A DNA stretch of 64,000 nucleotides from an uncultured Oscillospiraceae bacterium (GCA_902490585.1 CABUEI010000008.1:1-64000), one strand, 5' to 3'. Shown: positions 7,847 through 17,343, numbered from the stretch's first letter. Notes: generated by a model from the sequence alone, not told the origin. Translations and numbers: made by a program.

Positions 7847-9355
7847 ATGAAGAAAACGACTAAGAAGATTTCAGCGGCAGCTCTTGCGCTGATGATGGGT
7901 GCAACAGCATTCACAGGCTGTTCCGGCAGTTCAACCCCTGCAACAAGCGGAGCAACAGACAGTGCGGCTTCCACAACAGCAAGCGGTGCGGCTACAGGCA
8001 GCCAGAAGATAATGTCCGAAAACGAGAACGTAAAGAGTGCAATCGAAAACGTTTCTGTAGACAACGAGTACAAGGATATCAAGGTTGACACAAAGATTAA
8101 GTTCATGGCATGGTATGATATTCAGGAAGCATCACCTGCCGTAGAGCTTTTCAAGTCACTTTACGGAACACCTTCTATCAAGCCCGAGGGTTATGAGTCT
8201 ACAGACGATGCAAACGTATTCGTTAATATTAAGGTTTCAAGCTACGCAAACAGATATGTAGACCTTGCAAAGCTCGTACAGTCGGATGAATCACCCGATA
8301 CATTCCCCTTTGAAACATCAAACTATCCTTACGGTATTTATCAGAACCTGTTCCAGACAATAGACGGTGTTATCGACACATCTACAGAGGACTGGGCTGA
8401 TTATAAAACAATTATTGACAAGTTCAACTGGGGCGGTAAGGTTTATACACCTATCGTTGACATAAACCCTGCAACTCTTCTTTGGTACAGAAAGTCTATC
8501 GTTGAAGAGAACGGTTTTGAAGATCCTTGGGAGCTCTTTGAAAAGGGTGAATGGACATGGTCAAAGTGCATAGAAATGGCAAGAAAGTTCACAGACCCCG
8601 ATAACTCAAAGTACGCATTTGACGGTTACGGACTTGACCACGCATTCATCGCAACAACAGGTAAGCCCCTTATCGGTCTTGAAGACGGTAAGCTCGTAAG
8701 CAACCTCAACGATGTAAATATTGAAAAGTGCATGGATATGCTCCGTTCATTCGATGATACACAGGAAACTCTCCGTTACCCCAGAGAGATTGAAAACGGT
8801 TGGGCACCCAGCTACAGCGAGTGGGCTGACGGTAATACACTCTTCTTTGAAGACGGTACATGGAGATACGAAGAAAACTGGAGAAAGTATAAGAAAAAGA
8901 ACAAGTGGGAAGATGACGAGATCAACTTTGTTCCTTTCCCCAAGATGGATAACTCAGATACATACTATCAGGAAATGAAGCAGGATGCGTTCATGTTCGT
9001 AGCAGGTTCAAAGAATCAGGACGGCTATAAGGCATGGATATATGCTAACCTTTTATCTTCAAAGGATGAAGAAGTCAAGAAGGCAGGCAGACAGCAGTCT
9101 ATCGACGAGTTTGACTGGACAGAAACACTTCTCGACAGACTTGATACTCTGAAGGACCCTGCAACATTTGAAGCTGTATTCGAGTTCAAGAACGGTATCG
9201 GTCAGGATATCGCTGATACAAATACAGGTGAAAACCCCGTAGGTCACCTCACATCAGACGTTGTTATGGGCGGTAGCTCGTTCACAACAGTCCGTGATGA
9301 AAACAAGGGTATAATCGAAGCAAGAATCAAGGAACTTAACGCTACAGTTTCCTAA
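7847..9355 (+). CDS. Extracellular solute-binding lipoprotein (copy C)
   Basis: This 502-residue lipoprotein is the closest paralogue of the protein at 1681. It has the same KKTTKK signal-peptide start, lipobox AFTGC, a Ser/Thr/Ala tether, and near-identical blocks DDANVFVNIK, WELFEKGEWTW and NTLFFEDGTWRYEE. AGGAGG is only 3 nt from the first ATG (7844) but 6 nt from the second (7847), so the second is preferred. Codon use is strongly biased, suggesting high expression. It is flanked by its own promoter and terminator and has no transporter partner. The three copies probably bind related but different glycans or oligosaccharides; this is inference. Confidence 0.85.
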   Translation: MKKTTKKISAAALALMMGATAFTGCSGSSTPATSGATDSAASTTASGAATGSQKIMSENENVKSAIENVSVDNEYKDIKVDTKIKFMAWYDIQEASPAVELFKSLYGTPSIKPEGYESTDDANVFVNIKVSSYANRYVDLAKLVQSDESPDTFPFETSNYPYGIYQNLFQTIDGVIDTSTEDWADYKTIIDKFNWGGKVYTPIVDINPATLLWYRKSIVEENGFEDPWELFEKGEWTWSKCIEMARKFTDPDNSKYAFDGYGLDHAFIATTGKPLIGLEDGKLVSNLNDVNIEKCMDMLRSFDDTQETLRYPREIENGWAPSYSEWADGNTLFFEDGTWRYEENWRKYKKKNKWEDDEINFVPFPKMDNSDTYYQEMKQDAFMFVAGSKNQDGYKAWIYANLLSSKDEEVKKAGRQQSIDEFDWTETLLDRLDTLKDPATFEAVFEFKNGIGQDIADTNTGENPVGHLTSDVVMGGSSFTTVRDENKGIIEARIKELNATVS

Positions 9356-9379
9356 GACTTGCGTAACACGTTAATAATT

Positions 9380-9409
9380 ATGCCGACGGTAAAAGCCGTC
9401 GGCATTTTT
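9380..9409 (+). terminator. Terminator after lipoprotein copy C
   Basis: A perfect 10-bp GC-rich stem (9380-9389 with 9396-9405) and a 6-nt loop run into TTTTT. Confidence 0.9.
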
Positions 9410-9414
9410 ATATA

Positions 9415-9792
9415 TCAGAATACGCTTGATAAGGTTATCTGCTGACGGGTGATATAAAGCTCTATAAGCCGTTTGAGTACGGCACATTCGGAATAAATAT
9501 CGTCCTCGCCGTTTTCGGCAAACACCCTTATCCTTGCAAGGCTCATGGCGATTTCATTGTCGCATTCGGTATCTTCCACAAAGATAGTATCCTGCGACAT
9601 TCCACGCCACAAGTCCTCTGCATAAGCCGCCTTTTCGGCGGCTTTTTTTGTGTCGTTTTCGTCAGCCGCCTGCGTTATTTCATCGGCGGTTGAGTATATC
9701 TGCTTTGCACGGTTGTCAGAATAATTGTAGCCGTATATCGCAAACGCCACCATAGCTATAACTATTGCGGCACAGGTTGTCATTCTTCCCAT
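9415..9792 (-). CDS. DUF4363-family protein, membrane-anchored
   Basis: The 125-residue protein has an N-terminal membrane anchor (about residues 5-22, TTCAAIVIAMVAFAIYG) and an extracytoplasmic helical domain with an Asp/Glu-rich stretch. The overall pattern is that of DUF4363 proteins of Clostridia, which often accompany DUF421 proteins. Its ATG starts directly after the TAA of the upstream DUF421 gene, so the two are co-transcribed and probably co-translated. No biochemical function is established for the family. Confidence 0.7.
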   Translation of the reverse strand: MGRMTTCAAIVIAMVAFAIYGYNYSDNRAKQIYSTADEITQAADENDTKKAAEKAAYAEDLWRGMSQDTIFVEDTECDNEIAMSLARIRVFAENGEDDIYSECAVLKRLIELYITRQQITLSSVF

Positions 9793-10506
9793 TTATTTGT
9801 CCTCCGCTTTGCATATCGGCTTCGTGCCGTATTCGTCATTACTTTTCAGCACAGTGTATATGCCTTTGTCGGTGCTGTCGGTGAGCAGGAAAATATCCTT
9901 TATATCAAGTTTCATGCTCTTTATGATATCACGGAGTTTCGCCTCGTCACCGTGCCAGCGGCGCAGTCCGGGGTAGTTTATTTCACCGTCCTTTATCAGC
10001 AGGCACGGTGGGTCACAGTTCGGCACTTTGAGCCCTGCGTCGCCGTTTTCCACGTTTCTGTAACAGCTTTTCTGGTAGAAATTAATCTTACCCGTTGTTT
10101 CAACTATCGCATACTGTACCTGAGAAATATCGAATATCATGCACTCACGCATAGCTTCCATCAGCTCGTCAACGCTGTAACGCAGGTGTTTCATAACCTT
10201 GCGGTCGATAACTCCGTTGGTTATGATTATCTGCGGCGTGCCTGTCACAAGGCGGCGGAACCGTGAATTTTTCAGCATGATAAACGACATGAAAACATCC
10301 ATGCAAACTATCATCAGTATCGGGATAATGCCGTATATCATCGGGACGGTGGAATCTTCAAGCGACAGCGTGGCAATATTGGATATAAGTATTGTCGTTA
10401 CAAGTTCTGACGGCTGTAGCTGTGCAAGCTGTTTCTTACCCATAAGACGCAGGGCGAAAACGATAAGAATGTATAAAAGTACGGAACGGATAATTATTAT
10501 CAGCAT
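9793..10506 (-). CDS. DUF421-family membrane protein (YetF/YcaP type)
   Basis: The protein has about 237 residues. Three N-terminal membrane segments (LIIIIRSVLLYILIVFAL; ELVTTILISNIATLSL; IPILMIVCMDVFMSFIML) are followed by the soluble DUF421 domain, including RLMGKKQLAQLQPSELV and GTPQIIITNGVID. The start is placed at ATG 10506 because GGAGGG (10516-10511) precedes it; the in-frame ATG at 10518 overlaps that site. DUF421 proteins occur in spore inner membranes of Bacillus and affect spore resistance and germination. The divergent GerA-type operon next door makes a spore role plausible here, but this is inference. Confidence 0.85.
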   Translation of the reverse strand: MLIIIIRSVLLYILIVFALRLMGKKQLAQLQPSELVTTILISNIATLSLEDSTVPMIYGIIPILMIVCMDVFMSFIMLKNSRFRRLVTGTPQIIITNGVIDRKVMKHLRYSVDELMEAMRECMIFDISQVQYAIVETTGKINFYQKSCYRNVENGDAGLKVPNCDPPCLLIKDGEINYPGLRRWHGDEAKLRDIIKSMKLDIKDIFLLTDSTDKGIYTVLKSNDEYGTKPICKAEDK

Positions 10507-10594
10507 ATTTCCCTCCATAGTCGGAAAAGATAAATTACAGATTTACTACACAGCTATTATCTGCTGATTATCTTTCAATATGCGAGGAACTTAA

Positions 10595-12154
10595 ATGAGC
10601 AATTCAAAAAAACGACCCGATTTTTCTGAGAAGTCCGTTGAGAGTATAAGCGGCGGCAGTAAAAAGCTGACCGCCCGTCTTAACGAAAACTGTTCGGAAG
10701 TGCGTACACTTATGAATAACAGTGCAGACCTTATAATAAAATACTTTTCCGCCGACAGTCACAAAATGGCGGTGATAACCTGCGAGGGCATGATAGGAAA
10801 GGCAGACCTTGCAAATCTGATTTTCCGACCGCTTGTATCCGCACCACCGAAAATACAGGACGATAACGAGTTCTTCTGCAAGGTATGTTCGGATATGCCC
10901 ATAGCGGAGGAGCAGAAACAGGTATATGATTTTGATACGCTGTGCCTTAACATTATGTCAGGCTTTGCGGTGCTTTTGTGTGACGGAGCAAGCTTCGGGA
11001 TAGCAATAGGAATACAGGGTTTTTCTCACCGCAGTATAGACGAACCCTCAACGCATATCAATCTCAGAGCGTCAAGAGAAGGCTTTATCGAAGTTGTCAG
11101 AACCAACGTTGCAATGGTAAGACGCAGAATGAAATCTCCCACGCTGAAAACGGTGATGATGACAATAGGCGACCGCAGTAATACCGATGTTTCGGTTTGC
11201 TATCTTACCGACAAGGCGGACGTGAACACCGTCAATGCGGTGATCGACAAGCTGAAGAATATACCGCTGAATACAATAGTCAGCAGTGAATATCTCCAGA
11301 GCTTTCTTGAACCGGGCGGTACCACACTGTTCTCACAGATTTTCACCACCGAGCGACCCGATGTGTTTGTATCAAAACTCTACGAGGGACGTGTAGGCAT
11401 TATAGTTGACGGAACACCGTTTGCACTTGTGCTTCCGTGCCTGTTTGCCGAGAACTTCGTCACCATGGATGATTACACGCATAAGCCCTACTTTTCGGCG
11501 TTTCTGCGTATAATACGCTTCTTTGCGTTTATTGCAGGTGCGGTACTCCCCGGACTTTATGTTGCATTGTGCAATTTCCACCCCGAAATGTTCCGCTCAG
11601 CACTGCTCCTCAATATATATTCATCGGTTCAGACAACTGCCTACCCCGTGTTCGGTGAGTGTCTGATAATGTATATTCTTTATGAAATAATGCGAGAGGC
11701 AGGACTAAGGCTACCCCAGAGTGTAGGTCATGCGGTGAGTATTGTCGGCGGACTTGTAATAGGTGAGATATCTGTGTCGGCAGGTCTTATGAGTGCCCCT
11801 GTCGTACTGATTATAGCGGCAACGGGACTTTGCTCGTTTGCCGTTCCTGATTTATACGACAGCTGTATGATATTAAGACTTGTTTTCATAATCGCAGGCG
11901 GCACTTTCGGACTGTTCGGAATAACGGTTGTGGGTGTAGTCGTATTTTTCAGAATGTGCTCAAAGAACGCATACGGAGTACCGTACACTGCTCCCTTTGC
12001 TCCTGTGACATGGAAGAGCATTGCCCGTGATACGTTCTACAGGGCAAGCTGGCGCAGACTGTCAGGCACAGATATGACGGTACAGCAGTTATCCGGCAAA
12101 GCCAAGAGCAGACACAGCAGTGAAAGGACGATGAGGAATGAGCAGGATAAGTAA
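10595..12154 (+). CDS. gerKA: Spore germination receptor subunit A (GerA/GerKA family)
   Basis: This 519-residue subunit of a nutrient germinant receptor sits in the spore inner membrane. The N-terminal half is hydrophilic (residues 1-280) and contains the GerA block VRRRMKSPTLKT followed by the segment around DKADVNTVNAVIDKLKN. The second half has about five membrane segments and the family's conserved RPDVFVSKLYEGRVGIIVDG and PFALVLPCLFAENF regions. GAGGAAC precedes the ATG. The gene overlaps gerKB by 17 nt. GerA receptors work as A-B-C complexes that sense amino acids or sugars; the ligand cannot be predicted. No clear sigma-G promoter could be identified in the short divergent intergenic region. 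Confidence 0.93.
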   Translation: MSNSKKRPDFSEKSVESISGGSKKLTARLNENCSEVRTLMNNSADLIIKYFSADSHKMAVITCEGMIGKADLANLIFRPLVSAPPKIQDDNEFFCKVCSDMPIAEEQKQVYDFDTLCLNIMSGFAVLLCDGASFGIAIGIQGFSHRSIDEPSTHINLRASREGFIEVVRTNVAMVRRRMKSPTLKTVMMTIGDRSNTDVSVCYLTDKADVNTVNAVIDKLKNIPLNTIVSSEYLQSFLEPGGTTLFSQIFTTERPDVFVSKLYEGRVGIIVDGTPFALVLPCLFAENFVTMDDYTHKPYFSAFLRIIRFFAFIAGAVLPGLYVALCNFHPEMFRSALLLNIYSSVQTTAYPVFGECLIMYILYEIMREAGLRLPQSVGHAVSIVGGLVIGEISVSAGLMSAPVVLIIAATGLCSFAVPDLYDSCMILRLVFIIAGGTFGLFGITVVGVVVFFRMCSKNAYGVPYTAPFAPVTWKSIARDTFYRASWRRLSGTDMTVQQLSGKAKSRHSSERTMRNEQDK

Positions 12155-13208
12155 CCGACAGCTTGTAATCGCTTTTCTTGCGTGCAGGCTGTCAGCAGAG
12201 ATGATGACAACCCCGGCTGAAATGATAAGCTACGGCACGGAGAGATTTGTTGCGATCCTACTTGCCAAAATTACAGTCGCTCTGCTGTACCTTCCGATTA
12301 TTTTCGTGACGTTGAAATATAAGGGCGACAGCGTGATGACCTGTGCAGTCAGAAGAAACAAGGCGTTCGGTATTGCGGTCGGAATTATTCTCGCAATAAT
12401 CATAACGGCTGTTGATGTGCAGACAGTCATAAGCATACAGCATTATATAACCGACACCCTGCTGGATAACATTCTGACAATATCGGGAGTTGCGTTGCTT
12501 GTTGCGGCGGCAACCTACGGAGCGGTAAAGGGACTGAGTGCTGTAACAAGAAGTTCCGTCTTTGCGGCAGTAATCTTCGGACTGCTGATTTTCCTTATAG
12601 GTATCACCATGTGGAATAAGGTCAATCCCGAGTTTCTGTACCCTGCATTTATCGAGGACGGACGGTATTTTCTGAAATGTACACTGTCCGAGATAAGTAT
12701 GAACAGCGAAATTCTGGTTTTTGCCGTAATAACCGATGAGATTCGCAGTAAACCGCATAAAACCGTGCTTTACTATCTTCCGATACTGCTTGTTGTACTT
12801 GAAATTCTGAACCTGCTTTACAATCTGATACTCGGACCTTATATGAGTAAAATCGAATACCCACTGTATATTATTGCTTCTTTATCCGATATTGTAATAT
12901 TCCAGAGGCTCGACGGAATAGACGCTATAGTGTGGCTGATGTGCGGGATTATCAAAACCGCACTTCTCATCTACTGCGTCGGACGCATATATTCCGTTTG
13001 CACCAAAAAGCCCGACACACAGAAAGCGGTTATTGTATACGGTGCATTTCTATTCATGTTGTGTATGGTGCTCGGCAGTGACAGATCGGTGTACGAGAGC
13101 TTCAGAAACGTGATGTCCGGCGGTATACACATATTGCTCGGCGGCGTTATCGTACCGCTGTTTGTGCTTATCGCAGGCAGAAAAAAGCAGTGGAGGGAAC
13201 GTAAATGA
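12138..13208 (+). CDS. gerKB: Spore germination receptor subunit B, permease-like (GerB/GerKB family)
   Basis: This 356-residue integral membrane protein has about ten hydrophobic segments in an amino acid/polyamine/organocation-like fold, as expected for the GerB subunit. It starts with ISNRQLVIAFLACRLSAEMM, the segment typical of GerB N-termini. The start codon lies inside gerKA and the stop overlaps the start of gerKC (ATGA), so the operon is tightly coupled. In characterised receptors the B subunit contributes to the germinant-binding site. Confidence 0.92.
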   Translation: MSRISNRQLVIAFLACRLSAEMMTTPAEMISYGTERFVAILLAKITVALLYLPIIFVTLKYKGDSVMTCAVRRNKAFGIAVGIILAIIITAVDVQTVISIQHYITDTLLDNILTISGVALLVAAATYGAVKGLSAVTRSSVFAAVIFGLLIFLIGITMWNKVNPEFLYPAFIEDGRYFLKCTLSEISMNSEILVFAVITDEIRSKPHKTVLYYLPILLVVLEILNLLYNLILGPYMSKIEYPLYIIASLSDIVIFQRLDGIDAIVWLMCGIIKTALLIYCVGRIYSVCTKKPDTQKAVIVYGAFLFMLCMVLGSDRSVYESFRNVMSGGIHILLGGVIVPLFVLIAGRKKQWRERK

Positions 13209-14410
13209 AAATAATCAGAATAATTTCGGCGGCACTTGCACTGACCTTTACGCTTTGCCTTTGCGGTTGCGTAAGTTATGTCGATTTATCCGACAGAGCA
13301 ATAGTGCAGGCAATCGGAATAGACTATCTTCCCGACAAAAAAGTCTATCGCATAAGTATGCAGTATTTCAATCAGTCCAGCGAGGGCGGACAGAACCAGA
13401 TAGATAAGACGCATGATAATGTATTGAAAAGCGTCGGCGAGGGTGACAGTGTTTTTTCAGCGGCAAAGAACGCCTCGATGCTCACCGGTAAGGATCTGCT
13501 TCTAAGCGAAAACAGGCTGATAATAGTCGGCAAAGAGCTTAGAAAATACGACTTGTCGGGAACGCTTGAGTTCTTCGTCGGTAACTTCCATTCGCACCCA
13601 CAGGCTTATGTAGCCGCCGCAGAAGACACGGCAGAAGAACTTCTTGATATACGTTTCAAAGAGGGTTCTACTTCTTCTCAGCGGTTATCCGACCTTATTA
13701 AAAATGCGGCAAGTGAAAGCAGGTGCAGAAGCACCTATCCGTACCAGGTTATGACCATGCTTTGCACTTCGACCAAAAGCGCATTTTTACCGCTCCTTAA
13801 AACCGCCACGCTGAAAACCGATGTCACTATCCCGAAAGAATCCGGCGAAGGCGGAAAAGGCGGCGGAGAAGAGCAGATCGAGGACGGTGAAACAACGATA
13901 ATCCTTGACGGCGGAGTTGTTTTCATGGACGGCAAAGAGCTGACAACAGTTGACGGTGACGCCGCTACAGCTGTATTCTTCATGACCGAACGTCCGTCAG
14001 AATATTCGTTCACCGTACCGCTTGAACAATACGCAAAACCGAGCGTCACCCTCGGAGATGTTACAAGAAATATTACCGCAACCGAAAGTGGCGGCAAGGT
14101 AACTTTTGATGTAACATTCACTTCATCGGGGAAAGTCGGTTCAAGAGGTACTATAGGCGAGAATGATGAAAATGCTGCCGAAACAGTAACAAAAGAAGCT
14201 GAAAAAGAACTGCAACGTATAATAAAAAACTCAGTCGTGCCGCTTATGGAGCAGGGCTGTGACGTGTTCGACTTTGAGAACACGTTGAGAAGATGCTGTA
14301 ACAGTTTCTACAATGAAAACAAAGACAGAATAGGTGAAGTAATTGCCGACAGTGATTTTAACGTCCGTGTCGGTATAGACATTTTCTCACTCGGACTAAA
14401 TACTGCGTGA
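13205..14410 (+). CDS. gerKC: Spore germination lipoprotein, Ger(x)C family
   Basis: The third subunit of the germinant receptor has 401 residues, a signal peptide and a lipobox LCLCGC (Cys about residue 21). It then has the family's N-terminal DLSDRAIVQAIGIDYLPDK, close to the usual 'vvxaigiD' block, and a C-terminal domain ending in DFNVRVGIDIFSLGL. A 20-residue Gly/Glu-rich insertion (GEGGKGGGEEQIEDGE) occurs at about residues 218-235. The ATG overlaps the gerKB stop codon and follows GGAGGGAA. Confidence 0.93.
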   Translation: MKIIRIISAALALTFTLCLCGCVSYVDLSDRAIVQAIGIDYLPDKKVYRISMQYFNQSSEGGQNQIDKTHDNVLKSVGEGDSVFSAAKNASMLTGKDLLLSENRLIIVGKELRKYDLSGTLEFFVGNFHSHPQAYVAAAEDTAEELLDIRFKEGSTSSQRLSDLIKNAASESRCRSTYPYQVMTMLCTSTKSAFLPLLKTATLKTDVTIPKESGEGGKGGGEEQIEDGETTIILDGGVVFMDGKELTTVDGDAATAVFFMTERPSEYSFTVPLEQYAKPSVTLGDVTRNITATESGGKVTFDVTFTSSGKVGSRGTIGENDENAAETVTKEAEKELQRIIKNSVVPLMEQGCDVFDFENTLRRCCNSFYNENKDRIGEVIADSDFNVRVGIDIFSLGLNTA

Positions 14411-14431
14411 AAGAGATATATAACGAACAAT

Positions 14432-14452
14432 GCCCCCTGATTTTCAGGGGGC
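14432..14452 (+). terminator. Hairpin after the ger operon
   Basis: GCCCCCTGA and TCAGGGGGC form a perfect 9-bp stem with a 3-nt loop. It is followed by GTTGCC, not a T-run, so termination may be weak. Confidence 0.55.
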
Positions 14453-14507
14453 GTTGCCGTATATTACTTACCGTATGAAGAAGAAAATTTATTGCTTTTC
14501 AAGTCAA

Positions 14508-15422
14508 TCAGAAGATTGCTACAACTGCACCGTTGTACTTTTCGTTGATGAAGTTCTTTACATCATCAGACTTCAGTGCATTGATAAGAGCCTGGATCTT
14601 GGGAAGATTTTCGTTACCGCTCTTAACTGCAATGATGTTAGCGTATGTCTGAGCCGCATCACCTGAAGCGTCTTCAACTGCGAGAGCCTTGCTTATGTCA
14701 AGACCTGCGGCGAGAGCGTAGTTACCGTTGATTACTGCTAAAGAACCTGCGTCGCTGTTTGCAAACTGAGCGGCAACTGTATCAGCCTGAACTGTTGTTA
14801 TCTTGTAGCCGTGATCATCCTTGATATCAAGTGTTGTAACGCCGTCCTTAGCGTTTGCACCCTCGGGGAGTTCTATAAGACCTTCCTGCTGTAAAAGAAG
14901 AAGTGCTCTTGTTTCGTTGCTGTCGTCAGCAGGGATTACGATTGAAGCGCCTTCCTTGACATCTGCCAGCTTTTCAACGCCGTTACCGTAAAGACCGAAA
15001 GGCTCATAGTGGATAAGTGCGGCAGGAATTAAATCTGTACCGTTCTTTTCGTTGTAGTTGTTGAGGTAAGGTGTGTGCTGGTGGTAGTTAGCGTCAAGCT
15101 CACCGCTTGCTACTGCATTGTTGGGCAGTACATAGTCGTCGTAGATTGTGATCTGGAGGTCGTAGCCTTCCTTAGCAAGCTTATCCTTTACGAATTCAAG
15201 AATTTCGCCGTGAGGTGTAGCTGTAGCACCGATCTTTATTACCTTGTCTGTATCTGCTGTGTTGTCTGCCGAGCTCTCAGCTGCGCTTGATGTTGCAGAA
15301 GATGTATCTGCCGATGAAGCGTCGTTAGAAGAAGCTGTTGAGCTTGTGCCGTTTGAACTGCACGCTGTAAGTGTTGCACCTGCAAGAGCTGCAGTAAGTA
15401 TTAATGATAAAATCTTTTTCAT
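14508..15422 (-). CDS. metQ: Methionine ABC transporter substrate-binding lipoprotein
   Basis: This 304-residue NlpA/MetQ-family lipoprotein has the lipobox TLTAC (Cys about residue 21) and an unusually long Ser/Ala/Asp tether to about residue 62. The mature domain begins VIKIGATATPHGEILEFVKD, the diagnostic MetQ block, and contains NYHQHTPYLNNYN. It delivers methionine to MetNI. It is the last gene of the minus-strand operon metN-metI-metQ, with a 182-nt gap after metI that contains no obvious terminator. CGGAGAA lies before the ATG. Confidence 0.95.
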   Translation of the reverse strand: MKKILSLILTAALAGATLTACSSNGTSSTASSNDASSADTSSATSSAAESSADNTADTDKVIKIGATATPHGEILEFVKDKLAKEGYDLQITIYDDYVLPNNAVASGELDANYHQHTPYLNNYNEKNGTDLIPAALIHYEPFGLYGNGVEKLADVKEGASIVIPADDSNETRALLLLQQEGLIELPEGANAKDGVTTLDIKDDHGYKITTVQADTVAAQFANSDAGSLAVINGNYALAAGLDISKALAVEDASGDAAQTYANIIAVKSGNENLPKIQALINALKSDDVKNFINEKYNGAVVAIF

Positions 15423-15604
15423 GTTAATTCTCCGTTTCTGCGGTTTTACCGCCTGTCAATGTTGTATTTTTTATTTATCTTTCTTTGTTCTGCACCGTTA
15501 TTTTACGGTTTTATCTCTGTTATATACAACATCGGCACATTCGTCCGAAACGGAAGTTCTGTCGTAACAGCTTTACGAAAAGCAGTGACATAAAATATCT
15601 CTCC

Positions 15605-16282
15605 TCACTTGTTTATACGTTTGTCCGCCTTGCGTGCTATCAGCATACCGAGCTCCTGGATGAGCTGTACGATGATAACCGTAAGCAGTACGCATATCCA
15701 CACAATATCGTTATTGAAACGCTGATAGCCGAATGAAATAGCTATCATACCAAGTCCGCCGCCGCCGATCGTTCCTGCCATTGCCGAGTAACCGAGAATG
15801 GTTACAAGTGAAATGACTGCACCAACCATAAGTGCGGGCTTTGCCTCCGGGATAAGCACCTTGTATATTATCTTGAATGTGGAACTGCCCATTGCCTGAG
15901 CCGCCTCAATAACACCTTTGTCAACCTCTTTGAAAGAGGACTCCGTCATTCTTGCTACATAAGGGATAGCCGCTATAACAAGCATTACTATCATTGCCTT
16001 ATTACCAAGACTTGTTCCGACTATTACCTTTGCGGCAGGTAAGCACGCAACCATCAGAATGATGAACGGTATACTGCGGAAGATGTTAACTATAATACCG
16101 ATTATTTTGTTGAGCCACGGGATAGGGTGTATTCCGTCCTTATCGGTCACTGTAAGCAGTACACCTATCGGAAGTCCGAAAACGTAAGCTATGAACGATG
16201 AGAGAAATGTTAAGTATATCGTTTCCCATATACCCTGTAAAAGTACGCCTTTATCCCACAGCTGTATAAGATCGCTTGACAT
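15605..16282 (-). CDS. metI: Methionine ABC transporter permease
   Basis: This 225-residue inner-membrane permease has five to six membrane segments and the EAA loop EAAQAMGSSTFKIIYKVLIPEA, which docks onto MetN, followed by GYSAMAGTIGGGGLGMIAISFGY, typical of MetI. The gene begins 13 nt after metN in a single transcript. Confidence 0.95.
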   Translation of the reverse strand: MSSDLIQLWDKGVLLQGIWETIYLTFLSSFIAYVFGLPIGVLLTVTDKDGIHPIPWLNKIIGIIVNIFRSIPFIILMVACLPAAKVIVGTSLGNKAMIVMLVIAAIPYVARMTESSFKEVDKGVIEAAQAMGSSTFKIIYKVLIPEAKPALMVGAVISLVTILGYSAMAGTIGGGGLGMIAISFGYQRFNNDIVWICVLLTVIIVQLIQELGMLIARKADKRINK

Positions 16283-16295
16283 TATTTACTCCCCC

Positions 16296-17282
16296 TTACA
16301 CCTGTGAATAAGTTACGCTGTTGGCTTTCAGATAAGCTGTTATCTTTTCTGCCGATGTTTCGTCATCGGGCAACTGTACCAGTATCTGACCGTAAGCCTT
16401 GCCGTCAATGTCCTTTGTATCTGCGTGAAGAATATTGACGGGAGTGCTGCATTTTAATATCATATCGGATAACAGCGACTTTGAAGAATTTTCGCCGTTG
16501 TAGATAATCCTTATCTTCTTTCCGTTCTCGCTTGTTACCGGAAGCTCGCCCTGCGGCATTATGAGCTTTTTGGCGATATCCGACTGAGGATTTGCAAATA
16601 CCGTTCTTACATCGCCTATCTCGGCAACTGTGCTTTTATCAAGTACCGCAACCCTGTCGCATATACTGTCTATTACCTTCATCTCGTGGGTGATTACGAT
16701 TATCGTAACACCGAGTGTTCTGTTTATCTTTTTCAGAAGTTCAAGCACCGACCTTGTTGTATCTGGGTCAAGTGCGCTTGTTGCCTCGTCACACAGAAGA
16801 TAATGTGTCTCTGCGGCGAGCGCTCTCGCTATCGCAACTCTCTGTTTCTGACCGCCCGAAAGCTGTGAGGGATACGCTTTAGCCTTGTCGGAAAGTCCTA
16901 CAAGTTCGAGCAGGCTTTCGGCTCTCTTTACAGCGTCGGATTTTTTCATACCTGCTATTTCAAGCGGATAACAGATATTCTTTATTACATTTCGCTGTGC
17001 AAGAAGATTGAATCCCTGGAACACCATTCCGATGTTCTGTCTTGTTTTGAGAAGTTCCTTGTTTTTAAGACTTCCCAGCTCCTTGCCGTCTATTATTACC
17101 TGTCCCGATGTGGGTCGTTCAAGGTAGTTTATACAGCGGACGAGTGTACTCTTGCCGGCACCGGAAAGTCCGATGATACCGAATATCTCGCCGTCGTTGA
17201 TTGTTATGTTTATATCTTTTATTGCCGTAACACTGCCCTTTGAGGTGCGGTACGTCTTTTCAAGGTTTTTAAGTTCTATCAT
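16296..17282 (-). CDS. metN: Methionine ABC transporter ATP-binding protein
   Basis: This ~328-residue ATPase carries Walker A GLSGAGKSTL, signature LSGGQKQRVAIARAL, Walker B YLLCDEATSALD and the H-loop VITHEM. The C-terminal ~90 residues form the NIL domain, which senses intracellular methionine and inhibits transport in the E. coli protein. The start is the ATG at 17282, preceded by GGAGG (17291-17287); the in-frame ATG at 17294 would place that site inside the gene. It is the first gene of metNIQ. It is preceded by an unusual leader with a Met-rich peptide and a terminator hairpin, listed separately. Confidence 0.95.
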   Translation of the reverse strand: MIELKNLEKTYRTSKGSVTAIKDINITINDGEIFGIIGLSGAGKSTLVRCINYLERPTSGQVIIDGKELGSLKNKELLKTRQNIGMVFQGFNLLAQRNVIKNICYPLEIAGMKKSDAVKRAESLLELVGLSDKAKAYPSQLSGGQKQRVAIARALAAETHYLLCDEATSALDPDTTRSVLELLKKINRTLGVTIIVITHEMKVIDSICDRVAVLDKSTVAEIGDVRTVFANPQSDIAKKLIMPQGELPVTSENGKKIRIIYNGENSSKSLLSDMILKCSTPVNILHADTKDIDGKAYGQILVQLPDDETSAEKITAYLKANSVTYSQV

Positions 17283-17293
17283 ATATCCTCCCA

Positions 17294-17321
17294 TAAAAAT
17301 AACGGACGTTTCTGCGTCCGT
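17294..17321 (-). terminator. Attenuator terminator in the metNIQ leader
   Basis: On the minus strand, ACGGACG (17321-17315) pairs with CGTCCGT (17308-17302) around a 6-nt loop and runs into TTATTTTTA, ending 3 nt before the metN ribosome binding site. The 5' strand of this stem extended by one base (17321-17314) can instead pair over 8 bp, with one G-U, with GCGTCTGT at 17368-17361 inside the leader ORF. The two folds exclude each other, as in an attenuator. A small TCTGAG/CTCAGA hairpin (17348-17334) fits inside the loop of the alternative fold. Confidence 0.7.
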
Positions 17322-17343
17322 GCGTTTTGAAGTTCTGAGAGGC

